The notes below the pieces were generated by a model, which was not told where the DNA came from, searched no databases, and saw only the letters and a list, made by a program, of their open reading frames with translations. Positions 28,822 to 37,862 of a DNA stretch of 64,000 nt are shown piece after piece. Both the position numbers and the translations under genes were made by a program. Location of the stretch: the NCBI GenBank assembly GCA_009841225.1, contig VXMF01000048.1, forward strand, positions 62,001 through 126,000. The letters run 5' to 3'. This stretch comes from Terriglobia bacterium (GTDB lineage Bacteria > Acidobacteriota > Terriglobia > Bryobacterales > UBA6623). Within the stretch, counting starts at the first letter, position 1, and each line of letters starts with the position of its first letter.

Positions 28822-30252
28822 CTACCTCGGGCTTCTTGGCCATGGGTAGTCCGCCCTTCCGGCACCGGGGTCGACGGGGCCGGGTGGCAGCGTCTTGTGC
28901 CAGGCCAGGAGCTCCCTGGACAGACGCCGAACAATGTTCGGCTCTCGGGAGGCGACGTTATCCATTTCGCTCGGGTCCCTGGGAATGTCGTAGAGTTCGA
29001 TCCGGCTGCGGTCAGGATTCATCAGCAGCTTCCATCTGCCGCTCCGGATCGCGAGCATCGGGCTCTTATCCAGAACGTGTCCGTAGACCGGGAAACGGTT
29101 CTCCCACATCAACGGCCCGGAGCGGGCAACGGGTTCCCCGCGGATCGAGTCCGCGAGAGACTCCCCACGGACGTTCGGCGGGACATCGACGTTGGCGAGC
29201 TGCAAAACGGTCGGCAGCCAGTCCACTCCGCCGAATACAGTCTCTCGATTCACCGCATTCGTCGGTGTGTGGCCTCTCCAGCGCACGATGAACGGCTCTC
29301 GTATCCCGCCCTCGTAGAGACTCCGCTTCAGGCCGCGAAACGGTCCTGCCGAGGAGGCGTTGCCGTAGTGCGAGACAAACGGGATCAGGCCGGATTCGGG
29401 GCCGTTGTCACTCGAGAAGACCACCAATGTGTTCTCGCTGAGGCCCAACTCATCCAAGCGGTCCAGTATGCGGCCGATCTGTTTGTCCATGTAAGTCAGG
29501 ACCGAATACCACACCTGCAGCGCCCCGTAGTTCTCGCCCCAGCGGGGCGTGAGATCCTTGTACTCCGCCAGCATCTCATCTGTTGGATGGAGAGGCGAAT
29601 GCGGATCATAGAGCCAAGCGTTGATGTAGAAGGGAGCGTCCTTGTGTCGCTCCATGAATGCGATCGTCGCATCGGCGATCTGGCTGCTTGAAGTTACGCG
29701 ACCCCCGGGTCCGGAGCGGCAGGCATCATAAAGATCGATGCCATATTCTTGCGGTGGGGGCGCTCCAGTACGACCGCCAAGGTGCCATTTCCCGAAATGC
29801 GCGGTGGAGTAGCCCGCATCCTTGAGCAGGCGGGTCACCGTGGGAATCTCGGGGTCAAGGTAGTTCACACAGCCTCTTCGCTCGTTCAGTTCCTCGCTGG
29901 CCAGGTAGTCGTGGATCCCGACTTCGCCCGGGAACCTACCGGTCATGATGGCGGCTCTGCTCGGTGAGCACACTCCGGAGGCGACATAGAACTGGGTGAA
30001 CAGAGTCCCTTCCCTGGCCATGCGGTCGATGTGCGGAGTCTTGAGTTCGCCGCGAACGATCCACCCTCCGTGGGCATCGACATTTCGGTGCCCGTAAACC
30101 GGAAGGTCACCCCAGCCAAGGTCGTCACAGAAGATGAAGATGAAGTTCGGTCGGCGCTCGGCAGCCAAGCTGGCCGCAGGGACCGTCCCCAGCAGCTTGA
30201 GGGCGTCTCGTCGAGTCACGGTGGTTCTCCCGTTTGCCATCGCGATGACCAT
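28822..30252 (-). CDS. Sulfatase (arylsulfatase A-like), Tat-exported
   Basis: A 476-residue enzyme that hydrolyses sulfate esters. The N-terminus carries a twin-arginine signal (VTRRDALKLLGTVPAASLAA). The metal site begins with IFCDDLGWGD (Asp43, Asp44). The active-site cysteine to be converted to formylglycine is in GVCSPSRAAIMTG (Cys95), and GKWHLGG and SSDNGPE follow at their usual places. No formylglycine-generating enzyme or anaerobic maturase is in the window. ATG 30240 is an alternative start. It sits beside the divergent PQQ-like propeller gene and near a TonB receptor, a setting typical for sulfated polysaccharide use. Confidence 0.93.
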   Translation of the reverse strand: MVIAMANGRTTVTRRDALKLLGTVPAASLAAERRPNFIFIFCDDLGWGDLPVYGHRNVDAHGGWIVRGELKTPHIDRMAREGTLFTQFYVASGVCSPSRAAIMTGRFPGEVGIHDYLASEELNERRGCVNYLDPEIPTVTRLLKDAGYSTAHFGKWHLGGRTGAPPPQEYGIDLYDACRSGPGGRVTSSSQIADATIAFMERHKDAPFYINAWLYDPHSPLHPTDEMLAEYKDLTPRWGENYGALQVWYSVLTYMDKQIGRILDRLDELGLSENTLVVFSSDNGPESGLIPFVSHYGNASSAGPFRGLKRSLYEGGIREPFIVRWRGHTPTNAVNRETVFGGVDWLPTVLQLANVDVPPNVRGESLADSIRGEPVARSGPLMWENRFPVYGHVLDKSPMLAIRSGRWKLLMNPDRSRIELYDIPRDPSEMDNVASREPNIVRRLSRELLAWHKTLPPGPVDPGAGRADYPWPRSPR

Positions 30253-30483
30253 ACTACCCGGCCACCAGCCGGAGAGTTCGTGAGGAAAAGACTCCAGTCC
30301 GTCGTCTGGTTCGCAGTTGCCGCTGGGATCGGAGCCATAGGGGAGTGGCCAAGATCCGCATCCGACCGAGGCAAGGCTTCATGAGCGCTCGAGGATGATC
30401 GCACTCGGGTGAACGCCGCATTGAATCGATCGGCCCAGAACGATGCAATGACCCACCCAGTGAACCCTGATACCCTCGTGCCC

Positions 30484-31719
30484 ATGAGTTGGGTCTCCCG
30501 CGTGGCCGTACTGACGGCGTGCATTCTCTCGGTCGCCTCGGCGGAGAACTGGCCTGGCTTTCGAGGCCCGACGCGCCAAGGAGTCTCGTCGGAAACTGAT
30601 CTCCCGCTGCACTGGGCGCGGGACAATAACGTGTTTTGGAAGACGCCAATTCCCGGAAGCGCGTGGTCGTCTCCGATCGTCTGGGGAAACCGCATCTTTC
30701 TGACGACCGCTGTGGACGGCGGCTCGTCCTGTCACGTGCTGTCAATCGACGCCCGGACCGGGCGGATCCTGTGGGACACGCACGTCTTCGATCAGCAGAC
30801 GCTGATGAAGAGGCGGCAGAATTCCTACGCCTCGCCGACACCCGTCACCGATGGCCAGAGCGTTTTCGCGGTGTTTGCCGACGGCAGCATTGTGGCTCTG
30901 GATTTCGACGGCAACGTGCTGTGGCGGAATCGAGAGTTCGATTTCTTTTCCGAGCATGGCCTCGGGGCTTCACCGATTCTCTACGAGAACCTGCTCATCA
31001 TGGCGTTCGATCCTTCCAGCCGTACGGGGCGCGCGGAGAAGATCGGCTGGAAAGTCCCCTGGGAGGGTGCCGCCCTCTGGGCGCTCGAGAAAGAGACCGG
31101 CGAACTCGTCTGGGAGGGCAAGCGGGGGCCTTCCCGGCTGGCTCACGTGACTCCCAACCTCATGCAGGTCGACGGAAAGATGCAGCTCGTCTCAGCGGCA
31201 GGCGACGTGATTCAGGGGTTCAACCCGGACACTGGCGAGCGGCTCTGGTCCGTGTACGCCCAAGGCGAGGGCGTGGTGCCCTCGATCGTTACCGGAGGCG
31301 GCTTGGCTTACTCCATCTCGGGCTTCGAGGCGACCGCAATTCGCGCCGTAGCTCCTGGCGGTACGGTGACTTGGGAACAAACGCGCTCCGCATCGCATAT
31401 TCCGTCGATGATCTATGACGCTGGCCTGCTCTATAACATCCACGAGAATGGCGTGGCTACCTGCATGGACGCAAGAACCGGCGCAGTCATTTGGCAGGAG
31501 CGCGTCGGCGGAACGCATTGGGCGTCCCCTGTCCTCGCCGACGGACGAATCTATTTCCTCTCGGAGGAGGGAGAGACCACCGTGATTGAGACAGGTCGTG
31601 AATTCAAGGAGCTAGCTCGTAACCGCCTGGACGAGCACACGCAAGCATCGATGGCAGTGTCCAACGGACGGTTGTACATCCGCACCGAGAACTTCGTTTG
31701 GGCGATTGGCGACAAGTGA
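30484..31719 (+). CDS. Exported PQQ-like beta-propeller protein
   Basis: A 411-residue protein with a signal peptide (VSRVAVLTACILSVASA) and repeated propeller blades of the PQQ/pyrrolo-quinoline type, for example VLSIDARTGRILWDTHVF, IVALDFDGNVLWRN, ALWALEKETGELVWEGKR, IQGFNPDTGERLWSVYA and ATCMDARTGAVIWQERVG. The N-terminal NWPGFRGPTRQGVS is a hallmark of these acidobacterial and planctomycete exported proteins. It lacks the cysteines and metal ligands of true PQQ dehydrogenases, so it is more likely a structural or binding protein. It ends 21 bases before the UnbV gene and is probably co-transcribed with it. Confidence 0.85.
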   Translation: MSWVSRVAVLTACILSVASAENWPGFRGPTRQGVSSETDLPLHWARDNNVFWKTPIPGSAWSSPIVWGNRIFLTTAVDGGSSCHVLSIDARTGRILWDTHVFDQQTLMKRRQNSYASPTPVTDGQSVFAVFADGSIVALDFDGNVLWRNREFDFFSEHGLGASPILYENLLIMAFDPSSRTGRAEKIGWKVPWEGAALWALEKETGELVWEGKRGPSRLAHVTPNLMQVDGKMQLVSAAGDVIQGFNPDTGERLWSVYAQGEGVVPSIVTGGGLAYSISGFEATAIRAVAPGGTVTWEQTRSASHIPSMIYDAGLLYNIHENGVATCMDARTGAVIWQERVGGTHWASPVLADGRIYFLSEEGETTVIETGREFKELARNRLDEHTQASMAVSNGRLYIRTENFVWAIGDK

Positions 31720-31740
31720 CCATTAAGCTTGAACTTGGCG

Positions 31741-33363
31741 ATGCTTCCGTCTATGGGTGCCTCCTTGCTGGTGCCAGTGGCCTTGCTGTGCCAGGCGGCG
31801 AGTATTCCTGCCCAGATTCGCTTCCGACCGGCGACAGAGGACTCAGGCGTGGGCTTCACGTTGCGCCACGCCCCGACCGAGCGCAAGCGCATGATCGAAA
31901 CGATGGCCGGCGGGCTAGCGGTCTTCGACTACGACGGAGACGGCCTCCAGGACATTTACTTCACGAACGGCGCAGCCGGGGAGGGCATGCGCAAGGAATC
32001 GCCGGAGTACTCGAACCGTCTCTTCCGCAATCTCGGGGGCATGCGATTCGAGGATGTGACCGAGGCTGCCGGTGTGGCTGGGCGCGGCTACTCCATGGGA
32101 GCTGCGACAGCGGACTTTGACAACGATGGGCATGCCGACCTTTTCGTTGCCGGCGTCTTCCAGAACACTCTATTCCGCAATCTTGGGGACGGCACGTTCG
32201 AGGACATCACGGCGGGGTCGGGGATTTCCAGCGCGGATTGGGCCGTGGCGGCGGGGTGGTTCCATTACGACGACGACGGGCGGGCAGATCTCTTCGTGGT
32301 CAACTACGCCGACTGGACGCCGGACTTCGACCGATATTGCGGCGACCGGGAGCGCGGCTTACGGGTCTATTGCCATCCGAAGTACCTCACTCCCATCGCG
32401 AATCGCCTGTACCGCAACCTCGGCTCCGGTCGATTCGAGCCGATTGGCGAGCGCGTCGGCCTGAGTGAGTTCGCGGGGCGCGGGATGAGTGCGACATTCT
32501 CCGATTTCGACGCCAACGGTCGCGTGGACATCTTCGTGACCAACGACAACCTGCCAAATTTCCTCTTTTTGAACCAAGACGACGGCAGATTCATCGACGA
32601 TGCCCTGTTGGCAGGCGCGGCACTCCTTGACCACGGGCGTCCGGTCGCTTCGATGGGAGTGGACCTTGGCGACATTGACGACGATGGCGTCGCGGACCTG
32701 TCGGTGACGGCGCTGAGCAACGAGACATTCCCACTGTTTCGCGGCGGTGCTGGCGGGTCTTTTCGCGATGCGACTGTAGCCTCCGGGCTGGCCAAGGCAT
32801 CGCGAGCCTACGCAGGCTGGGGCAACGTGTTCGCGGATTTCGACAATGACGGCCGGCTGGATTTGTTCACGGCTAACTCCCATGTCAACGATCTGGTAGA
32901 AGACTTCGAGCCATTCGTCTATCGACAGCCCAACACGGTATTCCGAAATCTCGGCGGGCGCTTTGGCGAGGCCATGGAGGTCGGCAGCGCCGGCACCCAT
33001 CGCGGAGCAGCGGTGGCGGACTTCGACGCCGACGGTCGCTTGGATGTCGTGGTCAGCGCACTGGGCGAGCCGGCGCAGCTGTTTCAGAACGTCTCTGAGC
33101 CGCCGCATGCCTGGCTCTCCCTGCAACTCGTCGGCGAGCGGTCAGGGCGCGACGCCCTTGGGGCAAGGGTTCGCGTGGACGGGCAGACTCGCTGGGTAAA
33201 GAGCGCGGCGGGCTATGCCTCGTCGGCGTTGCGACCAGTGCATTTCGGGCTCGGCGACGCGGACCAGCCGGTATCAGTCGAGATCGAGTGGCCCAGCGGT
33301 CAGCGCCAGATTCTTGAGGATGTGCCGCTGAATCGCATCACAATCGTGCGGGAGCCTCGCTAG
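31741..33363 (+). CDS. CRTAC1-type protein: FG-GAP/VCBS repeats and ASPIC/UnbV domain
   Basis: A 540-residue exported protein. After the signal peptide (LLVPVALLCQAASIPAQ) come six or more calcium-loop repeats: DYDGDGLQDIYF, DFDNDGHADLFV, DFDANGRVDIFV, DIDDDGVADLSV, DFDNDGRLDLFT and DFDADGRLDVVV. The C-terminal ASPIC/UnbV domain is LQLVGERSGRDALGARVRVDG to VEIEWPSGQRQIL. Such proteins resemble cartilage acidic protein 1 and form calcium-binding beta-propellers, probably for surface binding. The ATG at 31741 gives the signal peptide at the right distance; a TTG four codons upstream is possible. A decayed second copy lies at 26512. Confidence 0.9.
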   Translation: MLPSMGASLLVPVALLCQAASIPAQIRFRPATEDSGVGFTLRHAPTERKRMIETMAGGLAVFDYDGDGLQDIYFTNGAAGEGMRKESPEYSNRLFRNLGGMRFEDVTEAAGVAGRGYSMGAATADFDNDGHADLFVAGVFQNTLFRNLGDGTFEDITAGSGISSADWAVAAGWFHYDDDGRADLFVVNYADWTPDFDRYCGDRERGLRVYCHPKYLTPIANRLYRNLGSGRFEPIGERVGLSEFAGRGMSATFSDFDANGRVDIFVTNDNLPNFLFLNQDDGRFIDDALLAGAALLDHGRPVASMGVDLGDIDDDGVADLSVTALSNETFPLFRGGAGGSFRDATVASGLAKASRAYAGWGNVFADFDNDGRLDLFTANSHVNDLVEDFEPFVYRQPNTVFRNLGGRFGEAMEVGSAGTHRGAAVADFDADGRLDVVVSALGEPAQLFQNVSEPPHAWLSLQLVGERSGRDALGARVRVDGQTRWVKSAAGYASSALRPVHFGLGDADQPVSVEIEWPSGQRQILEDVPLNRITIVREPR

Positions 33364-33379
33364 CTAGAGAGGAATCTGC

Positions 33380-33619
33380 TCATCCAACGCGCCGGAGGTC
33401 GCCACTGCGCTGGCGGCTCACCCAGTCGGCTGGGTCATCATCCCACTCGTGTTCGCCATCGCGAAGCAGGCCGGCCACCTCGTGCAGGTGCTTCGTGCGA
33501 AGGTGCCGCTCAACGGCCTCTTTGACCGCTTTCCGCACAAAAGCGCTGCGCCGTCGCGGTCCGGCGATGGCATCGATCTCGCGGACGATCGCGTCGTCGA
33601 GCTCAATGTGCACTCTCAC
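33380..33619 (-). CDS. Ribbon-helix-helix (CopG/VapB-like) antitoxin, toxin gene not adjacent
   Basis: A 79-residue protein with an N-terminal ribbon-helix-helix DNA-binding motif (VRVHIELDDAIVREIDAIAG, then RRSAFVRKAVKEAVERHL) and an acidic tail EHEWDDDPADWVSRQRSGDLRRVG of the kind that binds a PIN toxin. The frame has no ATG at the right place; GTG 33619 or GTG 33613 must start it. In vapBC operons the toxin follows the antitoxin at once, but here only 16 bases remain before the end of the UnbV gene, which runs the opposite way. It may be a remnant or a solitary regulator. Confidence 0.65.
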   Translation of the reverse strand: MRVHIELDDAIVREIDAIAGPRRRSAFVRKAVKEAVERHLRTKHLHEVAGLLRDGEHEWDDDPADWVSRQRSGDLRRVG

Positions 33620-33866
33620 ATGTACATCTATCGCACAAACCGGTGGGCCTCTTTCAAAGAGCGGTGAGCCCAAGGATAGCTCCGCCTGTCGTTGTCGGCG
33701 TATTCCCCTGAAAGCGCCCCTCCGCCAAAGTCCGGCGGGGCTGTTCGGCTCCATTCAGAGCCGTCAAGGCGGGTGGCCACCCTTGCAATCTGGGCGGCTT
33801 TCGGGCCAGACTGACGGAAGATCGAACTCTTGACGAGCACTGCTCAAGGTGAAGGAGCCCGTGAAC

Positions 33867-34826
33867 ATGTACCAGTCTGATTCCGCACAGCAACCTACCC
33901 GTCGGCGCGTGCTGGGCTACGGTAGCGCCGCCGCAGCTACCACGCTCGCTTCCTGCACGACCGGCGCCTCCGAGGATTCCGAGGAGGCTTGGACGAAGGC
34001 GGTCAACGGCCGCATCCGCCATTCAGTTTGTCTGTGGCCGTTCGAAGGATCCGAGTGGGCTTGGGACCTAGAGACACTTGCCGGGCACGCCGCTGACTTG
34101 GGCCTAATGAGCGTCGAATTGCTTTCGCCCGAACAGTGGCCGACAGTGCGCAAGCACGGGTTGACCTGCGCCATCGCCGGCAACGGCATGCCGGCTCCGC
34201 CCTTCATGAAGGGCCTCAACAATCCCCGCTACCAGGCCACTGTCATCGAAACCACAAAACAAGTGATGGACGCTTGCTCCGAGGAGGGGATTCCGAGCGT
34301 GATCGCGTTCAACGGTTACAAGTGGAACGATGCCGAGGATCCGCAGAGCGGCGAGATCTCCCTGGAAGAGGGTGCGCGGAACACCATTTCGGGACTGAAG
34401 GAATTAGCAGCCTACGGCGAGGAAAAGGGCGTCACGGTCTGCTTGGAGATGCTCAACACAAGGGATGACACGCATCCCATGAAGGGGCACCCCGGGTACC
34501 AAGGCGACGACATCGAGTACTGCGCGGACATTATCCGGGAAGTCGGATCGCCGCGGGCGAAGCTGCTCTTCGACATCTATCACGTCCAGATCATGAACGG
34601 AGACGTGATCCGTCGCATCCGAGACATGGCTGATCTGATCGGTCACATCCACACGGCGGGCAATCCGGGGCGCAACGAACTGCACCTCAAGCAGGAGATC
34701 CACTACCCCTCGGTGATGGAGGCCCTTGCGGAGTCCGGATACCAGGGCTATGTGGGCCACGAGTTCATGCCTACCCGCGACCCGCTGGACTCGCTGGCGC
34801 AGGCAGTCCGGCTCTGCGACGCATAG
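33867..34826 (+). CDS. Hydroxypyruvate isomerase-like TIM-barrel protein, exported
   Basis: A 319-residue protein of the AP-endonuclease-2/xylose isomerase-like barrel, closest in pattern to hydroxypyruvate isomerase. It starts with a Tat-type leader (PTRRRVLGYGSAAAATTLASC) whose cysteine could also make it a lipoprotein. The barrel shows RHSVCLWPF, VELLSPEQWP, VCLEMLNTRDDTHPMKGHPGYQ, KLLFDIYHVQIMNGD, IGHIHTAGNPGRNELH and VGHEFMPTRDP, with Glu, Asp-x-x-His, His and Glu metal ligands in the Hyi order. AAGGAG nine bases before this ATG supports the start. An exported isomerase suggests sugar handling in the periplasm. Confidence 0.82.
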   Translation: MYQSDSAQQPTRRRVLGYGSAAAATTLASCTTGASEDSEEAWTKAVNGRIRHSVCLWPFEGSEWAWDLETLAGHAADLGLMSVELLSPEQWPTVRKHGLTCAIAGNGMPAPPFMKGLNNPRYQATVIETTKQVMDACSEEGIPSVIAFNGYKWNDAEDPQSGEISLEEGARNTISGLKELAAYGEEKGVTVCLEMLNTRDDTHPMKGHPGYQGDDIEYCADIIREVGSPRAKLLFDIYHVQIMNGDVIRRIRDMADLIGHIHTAGNPGRNELHLKQEIHYPSVMEALAESGYQGYVGHEFMPTRDPLDSLAQAVRLCDA

Positions 34827-34918
34827 GCCCAGAGCGAAGTCGGCTCAGCCCTCTTGGCGCCGGCGACGGTCTGGTCTCGGCATTCTCGCTAACATCAGAC
34901 AAGTAAGGCGGGTTGGCG

Positions 34919-35941
34919 ATGGCAGGGCGAACGCGTGTTGGAATTGTCGGGTTCACCGGCTACAGCGGGGCCGAGTTGCTCCGCATCTTGAAGACCCATC
35001 CCTGTGCGGAACCGCTGCTGCTCGAGCACCGGCCTGTCGCCGATTCGGAGCTGCCCGTCGGCGAGGACACCCCGCGTGTCCCGTTCGAGATGGCCGCTTT
35101 GGCCGGAGAAGGGGTCGAGATCGTATTCCTCGCCACGTCATTGGACGTCGCAATGGAAGCCGCGCCGCAGGTCTTGGAGGCGGGCATGCGCTGCATCGAC
35201 CTCAGCGCGGCCTTTCGCCTGCGAACGACGGCTAACTACCAACGCTGGTACAAGGTCGAGCACAGCTGCCCGGAACTACTCGGCGAAGCGGCCTACGGAT
35301 TGCCCGAATTCTTCCGCGAGGTCGTCAAGATTTCCCGCTTGGTGGCTAATCCGGGCTGCTATCCGACCGCCGTCAACCTCGCCCTTCGGCCCCTCATCGT
35401 TGAGGCAGTGCTCGACCGGTCCGCGGGTGTGATCTGCGACGCAAAGTCCGGCGTCAGCGGCGCTGGCAGGAGCCCGTCGCTGAAGACCCACTTCTGCGAA
35501 GTAACGGAGAACCTGTCAGCCTACAGTGTCCTGAACCACCGCCACGTGCCCGAGATCTTGCACACCACGGATGTGGACGAATACGAGCTGAGCTTCACCG
35601 CGCAGCTGCTGCCTATCCATCGCGGCATCTTGGAAACGGTCTACGTGCGGGCTGCCGAGCAGATCGGGTGGGAGGACCTGCGCGCGACGTATGACAAGTA
35701 CTACGCCAACGAACCATTCGTGCGCGTTTATCCGGAAGGCCGCCTGCCAGACATTCGCAGCGTACGCGGCACGAACTTCTGCGACATCGGCTTTCAGGTC
35801 CACCCCGAGAGCCGCCGAGTGGTGATCGTCGCCGCCATAGACAACCTCGTCAAGGGTGCCGCGGGCCAAGCAGTGCAGAACATGAACCTGCTCCTGGGGT
35901 GCAGCGAGACGGACGGCCTGCTCCACGAGGCGCCGCAATGA
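34919..35941 (+). CDS. argC: N-acetyl-gamma-glutamyl-phosphate reductase
   Basis: A 340-residue enzyme of arginine synthesis that reduces N-acetylglutamyl phosphate to the semialdehyde with NADPH. The nucleotide site is VGIVGFTGYSGAELLRIL at residues 7-24. The catalytic cysteine is Cys147 in VANPGCYPTAVNLAL, and the substrate segment KSGVSGAGR and a late histidine (AYSVLNHRHVPEI) are present. The stop overlaps the argB start as ATGA, so the two are translationally coupled. No other arg genes are in view. Confidence 0.96.
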   Translation: MAGRTRVGIVGFTGYSGAELLRILKTHPCAEPLLLEHRPVADSELPVGEDTPRVPFEMAALAGEGVEIVFLATSLDVAMEAAPQVLEAGMRCIDLSAAFRLRTTANYQRWYKVEHSCPELLGEAAYGLPEFFREVVKISRLVANPGCYPTAVNLALRPLIVEAVLDRSAGVICDAKSGVSGAGRSPSLKTHFCEVTENLSAYSVLNHRHVPEILHTTDVDEYELSFTAQLLPIHRGILETVYVRAAEQIGWEDLRATYDKYYANEPFVRVYPEGRLPDIRSVRGTNFCDIGFQVHPESRRVVIVAAIDNLVKGAAGQAVQNMNLLLGCSETDGLLHEAPQ

Positions 35942-36708
35942 AGCTGCTCGTCAAGCTAGGCGGCACACTTCTGGAGTCAGACGAGAGCCGTTCTTCGTTA
36001 GCTCGCCAACTAACCCGTCTGCAGCGCGCTGGGCACCGCTTGGTGGTGGTTCACGGGGGAGGGAAGCGCCTCAGCCGCTACTTGTCTGGGCTCGACCACA
36101 AGAGCGAGTTTCGAAACGGGTTGCGCGTTACGCCCCCGGAGATTATGGATGCCGTGCTGCGCGTGCTGGCGGGATCGGTCAACCGTCAACTTGTGGCGGA
36201 GCTGCAAGGAGCGGGCGCCCGAGCGGTCGGACTGACAGGAATTGACGCGGGAACCGTCCAGGCCTCCCAACTCGCACCTGAACTGGGCTTGGTCGGCAAG
36301 GTTGAGCGGGTCGATCCCGAATTGCTCGACACATTGACCCATCGCGGGTTCCTGCCGGCTGTAGCGTGCATCGCCGGCGGAGCCGACGGCGCGATCTTCA
36401 ATGTCAACGCGGACCAAATGGCCGCGGCCTGCGCTGCGGGCCTGGCTGCGGATCAGGTTGTCTTCCTGACAGATGTCGGCGGGGTGTTGGACGAGTGTGG
36501 CAAGACGATTCCGAAACTGTCTGCGAGCGAAGCTGAGTCCCTGATTACAGAGGGTGTGGCAAAGGGTGGTATGGAAGCGAAGCTGAGGGCCGCCATCTCT
36601 GCCCTGACGGGTGGCATCGAGCGCGTCTCGATCGTCAACGGCCATGAGCAGGACATCCTGGCGCGGGCGCTGGAGGGCGTCGCGGCCGGATCTGAACTGT
36701 CGGCGTGA
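35938..36708 (+). CDS. argB: Acetylglutamate kinase
   Basis: A 256-residue amino-acid kinase that phosphorylates N-acetylglutamate (or an N-acylated analogue), the step before ArgC. It begins MKLLVKLGGTLL, has the substrate loop VVVHGGGKRLSRYL near residue 40, GLTGIDAG, FNVNADQMAAACAAGL (ATP site) and VVFLTDVGGVLD. The ATG overlaps the argC stop. The gene ends convergently, 21 bases from the rhomboid stop. It is somewhat shorter than the roughly 300-residue arginine-feedback type, so it may be the unregulated form. Confidence 0.95.
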   Translation: MKLLVKLGGTLLESDESRSSLARQLTRLQRAGHRLVVVHGGGKRLSRYLSGLDHKSEFRNGLRVTPPEIMDAVLRVLAGSVNRQLVAELQGAGARAVGLTGIDAGTVQASQLAPELGLVGKVERVDPELLDTLTHRGFLPAVACIAGGADGAIFNVNADQMAAACAAGLAADQVVFLTDVGGVLDECGKTIPKLSASEAESLITEGVAKGGMEAKLRAAISALTGGIERVSIVNGHEQDILARALEGVAAGSELSA

Positions 36709-36729
36709 CCGCCAGGCAGGCTGCTATGC

Positions 36730-37554
36730 CTAGCCGGTGGCAAGCGCGAAGTTGCGGTAGGCGAAGAAGAACGCCACCAACGTGGTGGCTACAGCTGCAA
36801 TGGCTATGCCGCGCCAAATGGCCTCTTTGTCGCGGTCATGGCCCGGAGTTCCGCACAGGTAAGTGAAGCCGAATCCCGATACGAGTCCGCCGAAGTGGGC
36901 AGCGTTGTCGATTGCCGGGAACAAGAATCCGAAGATGGCGATGAAGAGGATCCAGCGCTTGCCAATAGACTGCAAGTCCGAGTTGAAGCTGATGCGCCCA
37001 TAGGCGTACATGGCCCCGATCAGCCCACAGATCGAAGCCGAGGCTCCGATCGACAGCGAGTTGGACCACATCATGCTGGCCACGAACCCACAGATTCCGG
37101 TGACCAGATACAGCGAGACGTAACGCGCCGTGCCGAAGACCTCTTCGGCAACCGTGCCCAAGTTGAACAGTGACATCGAGTTGAACGCGATGTGCATCAG
37201 GCCTCCGTGAAGGAAATTGGCCGTGACCAGCCGCCACCACTCCCCGTGCAGCAGGATCGACAAGCGGTACTTGCCGCCAAGCAATAGCAGAACCTGGCCA
37301 TCAATCCCGCCCAGAAAATTCATCTCGCCGGTGAAGCGGACAGTCAGTACCCACGACACCACGAACAAGCTGGCGTTGACGAGCAGCAGCAGTTTGGTCG
37401 TGAAACTCACCTGCGCACCCGCATTCTGGATCCGCTCTTCCCTGAGCAGCCGACGGCCGGCTGTCATCGGCAGATCGTTCTCGCAGTAAGGGCAAGTCTT
37501 GTCGCTGCTATCTACGAACGCCCGGCAATGCGGGCACATACGAGGCTTAGCCAT
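36730..37554 (-). CDS. Rhomboid family intramembrane serine protease with N-terminal zinc ribbon
   Basis: A 274-residue membrane protease. Residues 1-27 form a zinc ribbon with two CxxC pairs (Cys7, 10, 21, 24). The rhomboid core has six helices with GEWWRLVTANFLHGGLMHIAFN, the catalytic serine in LSIGASASICGLIGAMYAYG (near residue 172) and the catalytic histidine in IDNAAHFGGLVSGF (near 219). GASAS replaces the more common GASGA, but the serine is kept. The start at ATG 37554 coincides with the zinc ribbon and GGGAAG upstream. It shares a 308-base divergent promoter region with the ROK gene. Confidence 0.9.
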   Translation of the reverse strand: MAKPRMCPHCRAFVDSSDKTCPYCENDLPMTAGRRLLREERIQNAGAQVSFTTKLLLLVNASLFVVSWVLTVRFTGEMNFLGGIDGQVLLLLGGKYRLSILLHGEWWRLVTANFLHGGLMHIAFNSMSLFNLGTVAEEVFGTARYVSLYLVTGICGFVASMMWSNSLSIGASASICGLIGAMYAYGRISFNSDLQSIGKRWILFIAIFGFLFPAIDNAAHFGGLVSGFGFTYLCGTPGHDRDKEAIWRGIAIAAVATTLVAFFFAYRNFALATG

Positions 37555-37862
37555 TGCAAGCTTCCCATCTTGAGACGAATACGGCCAGATTGCAATGGCG
37601 AGTTCGGACGCTCCGGCGCTGCGCCCCACGGCTGGGGATCTGGCAGGCCCCCTGCAGGGTTCCTTCAATTGGACATTGCGCACCCATTGATACACCCGAG
37701 CGGACCGTGCCGAACGATTGGCTAGGCTGAATATGGCCTTGTTCTGCAGGCCTGCTAGACGCAAGATGGCGCGTTGCAGCAATTGGCGACCCGACGGGGG
37801 CGGATCGCGACGAATGATTGGGGGCAGATTCGGGAGGATCTTCTGGCGCTGCCCATTCCGCA
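37555..37862. other. Divergent intergenic region between rhomboid and ROK genes
   Basis: No coding sequence is supported; the rhomboid frame stays open through it, but those codons look non-coding. It must hold the two divergent promoters. No clear operator or hairpin was found. Confidence 0.4.
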
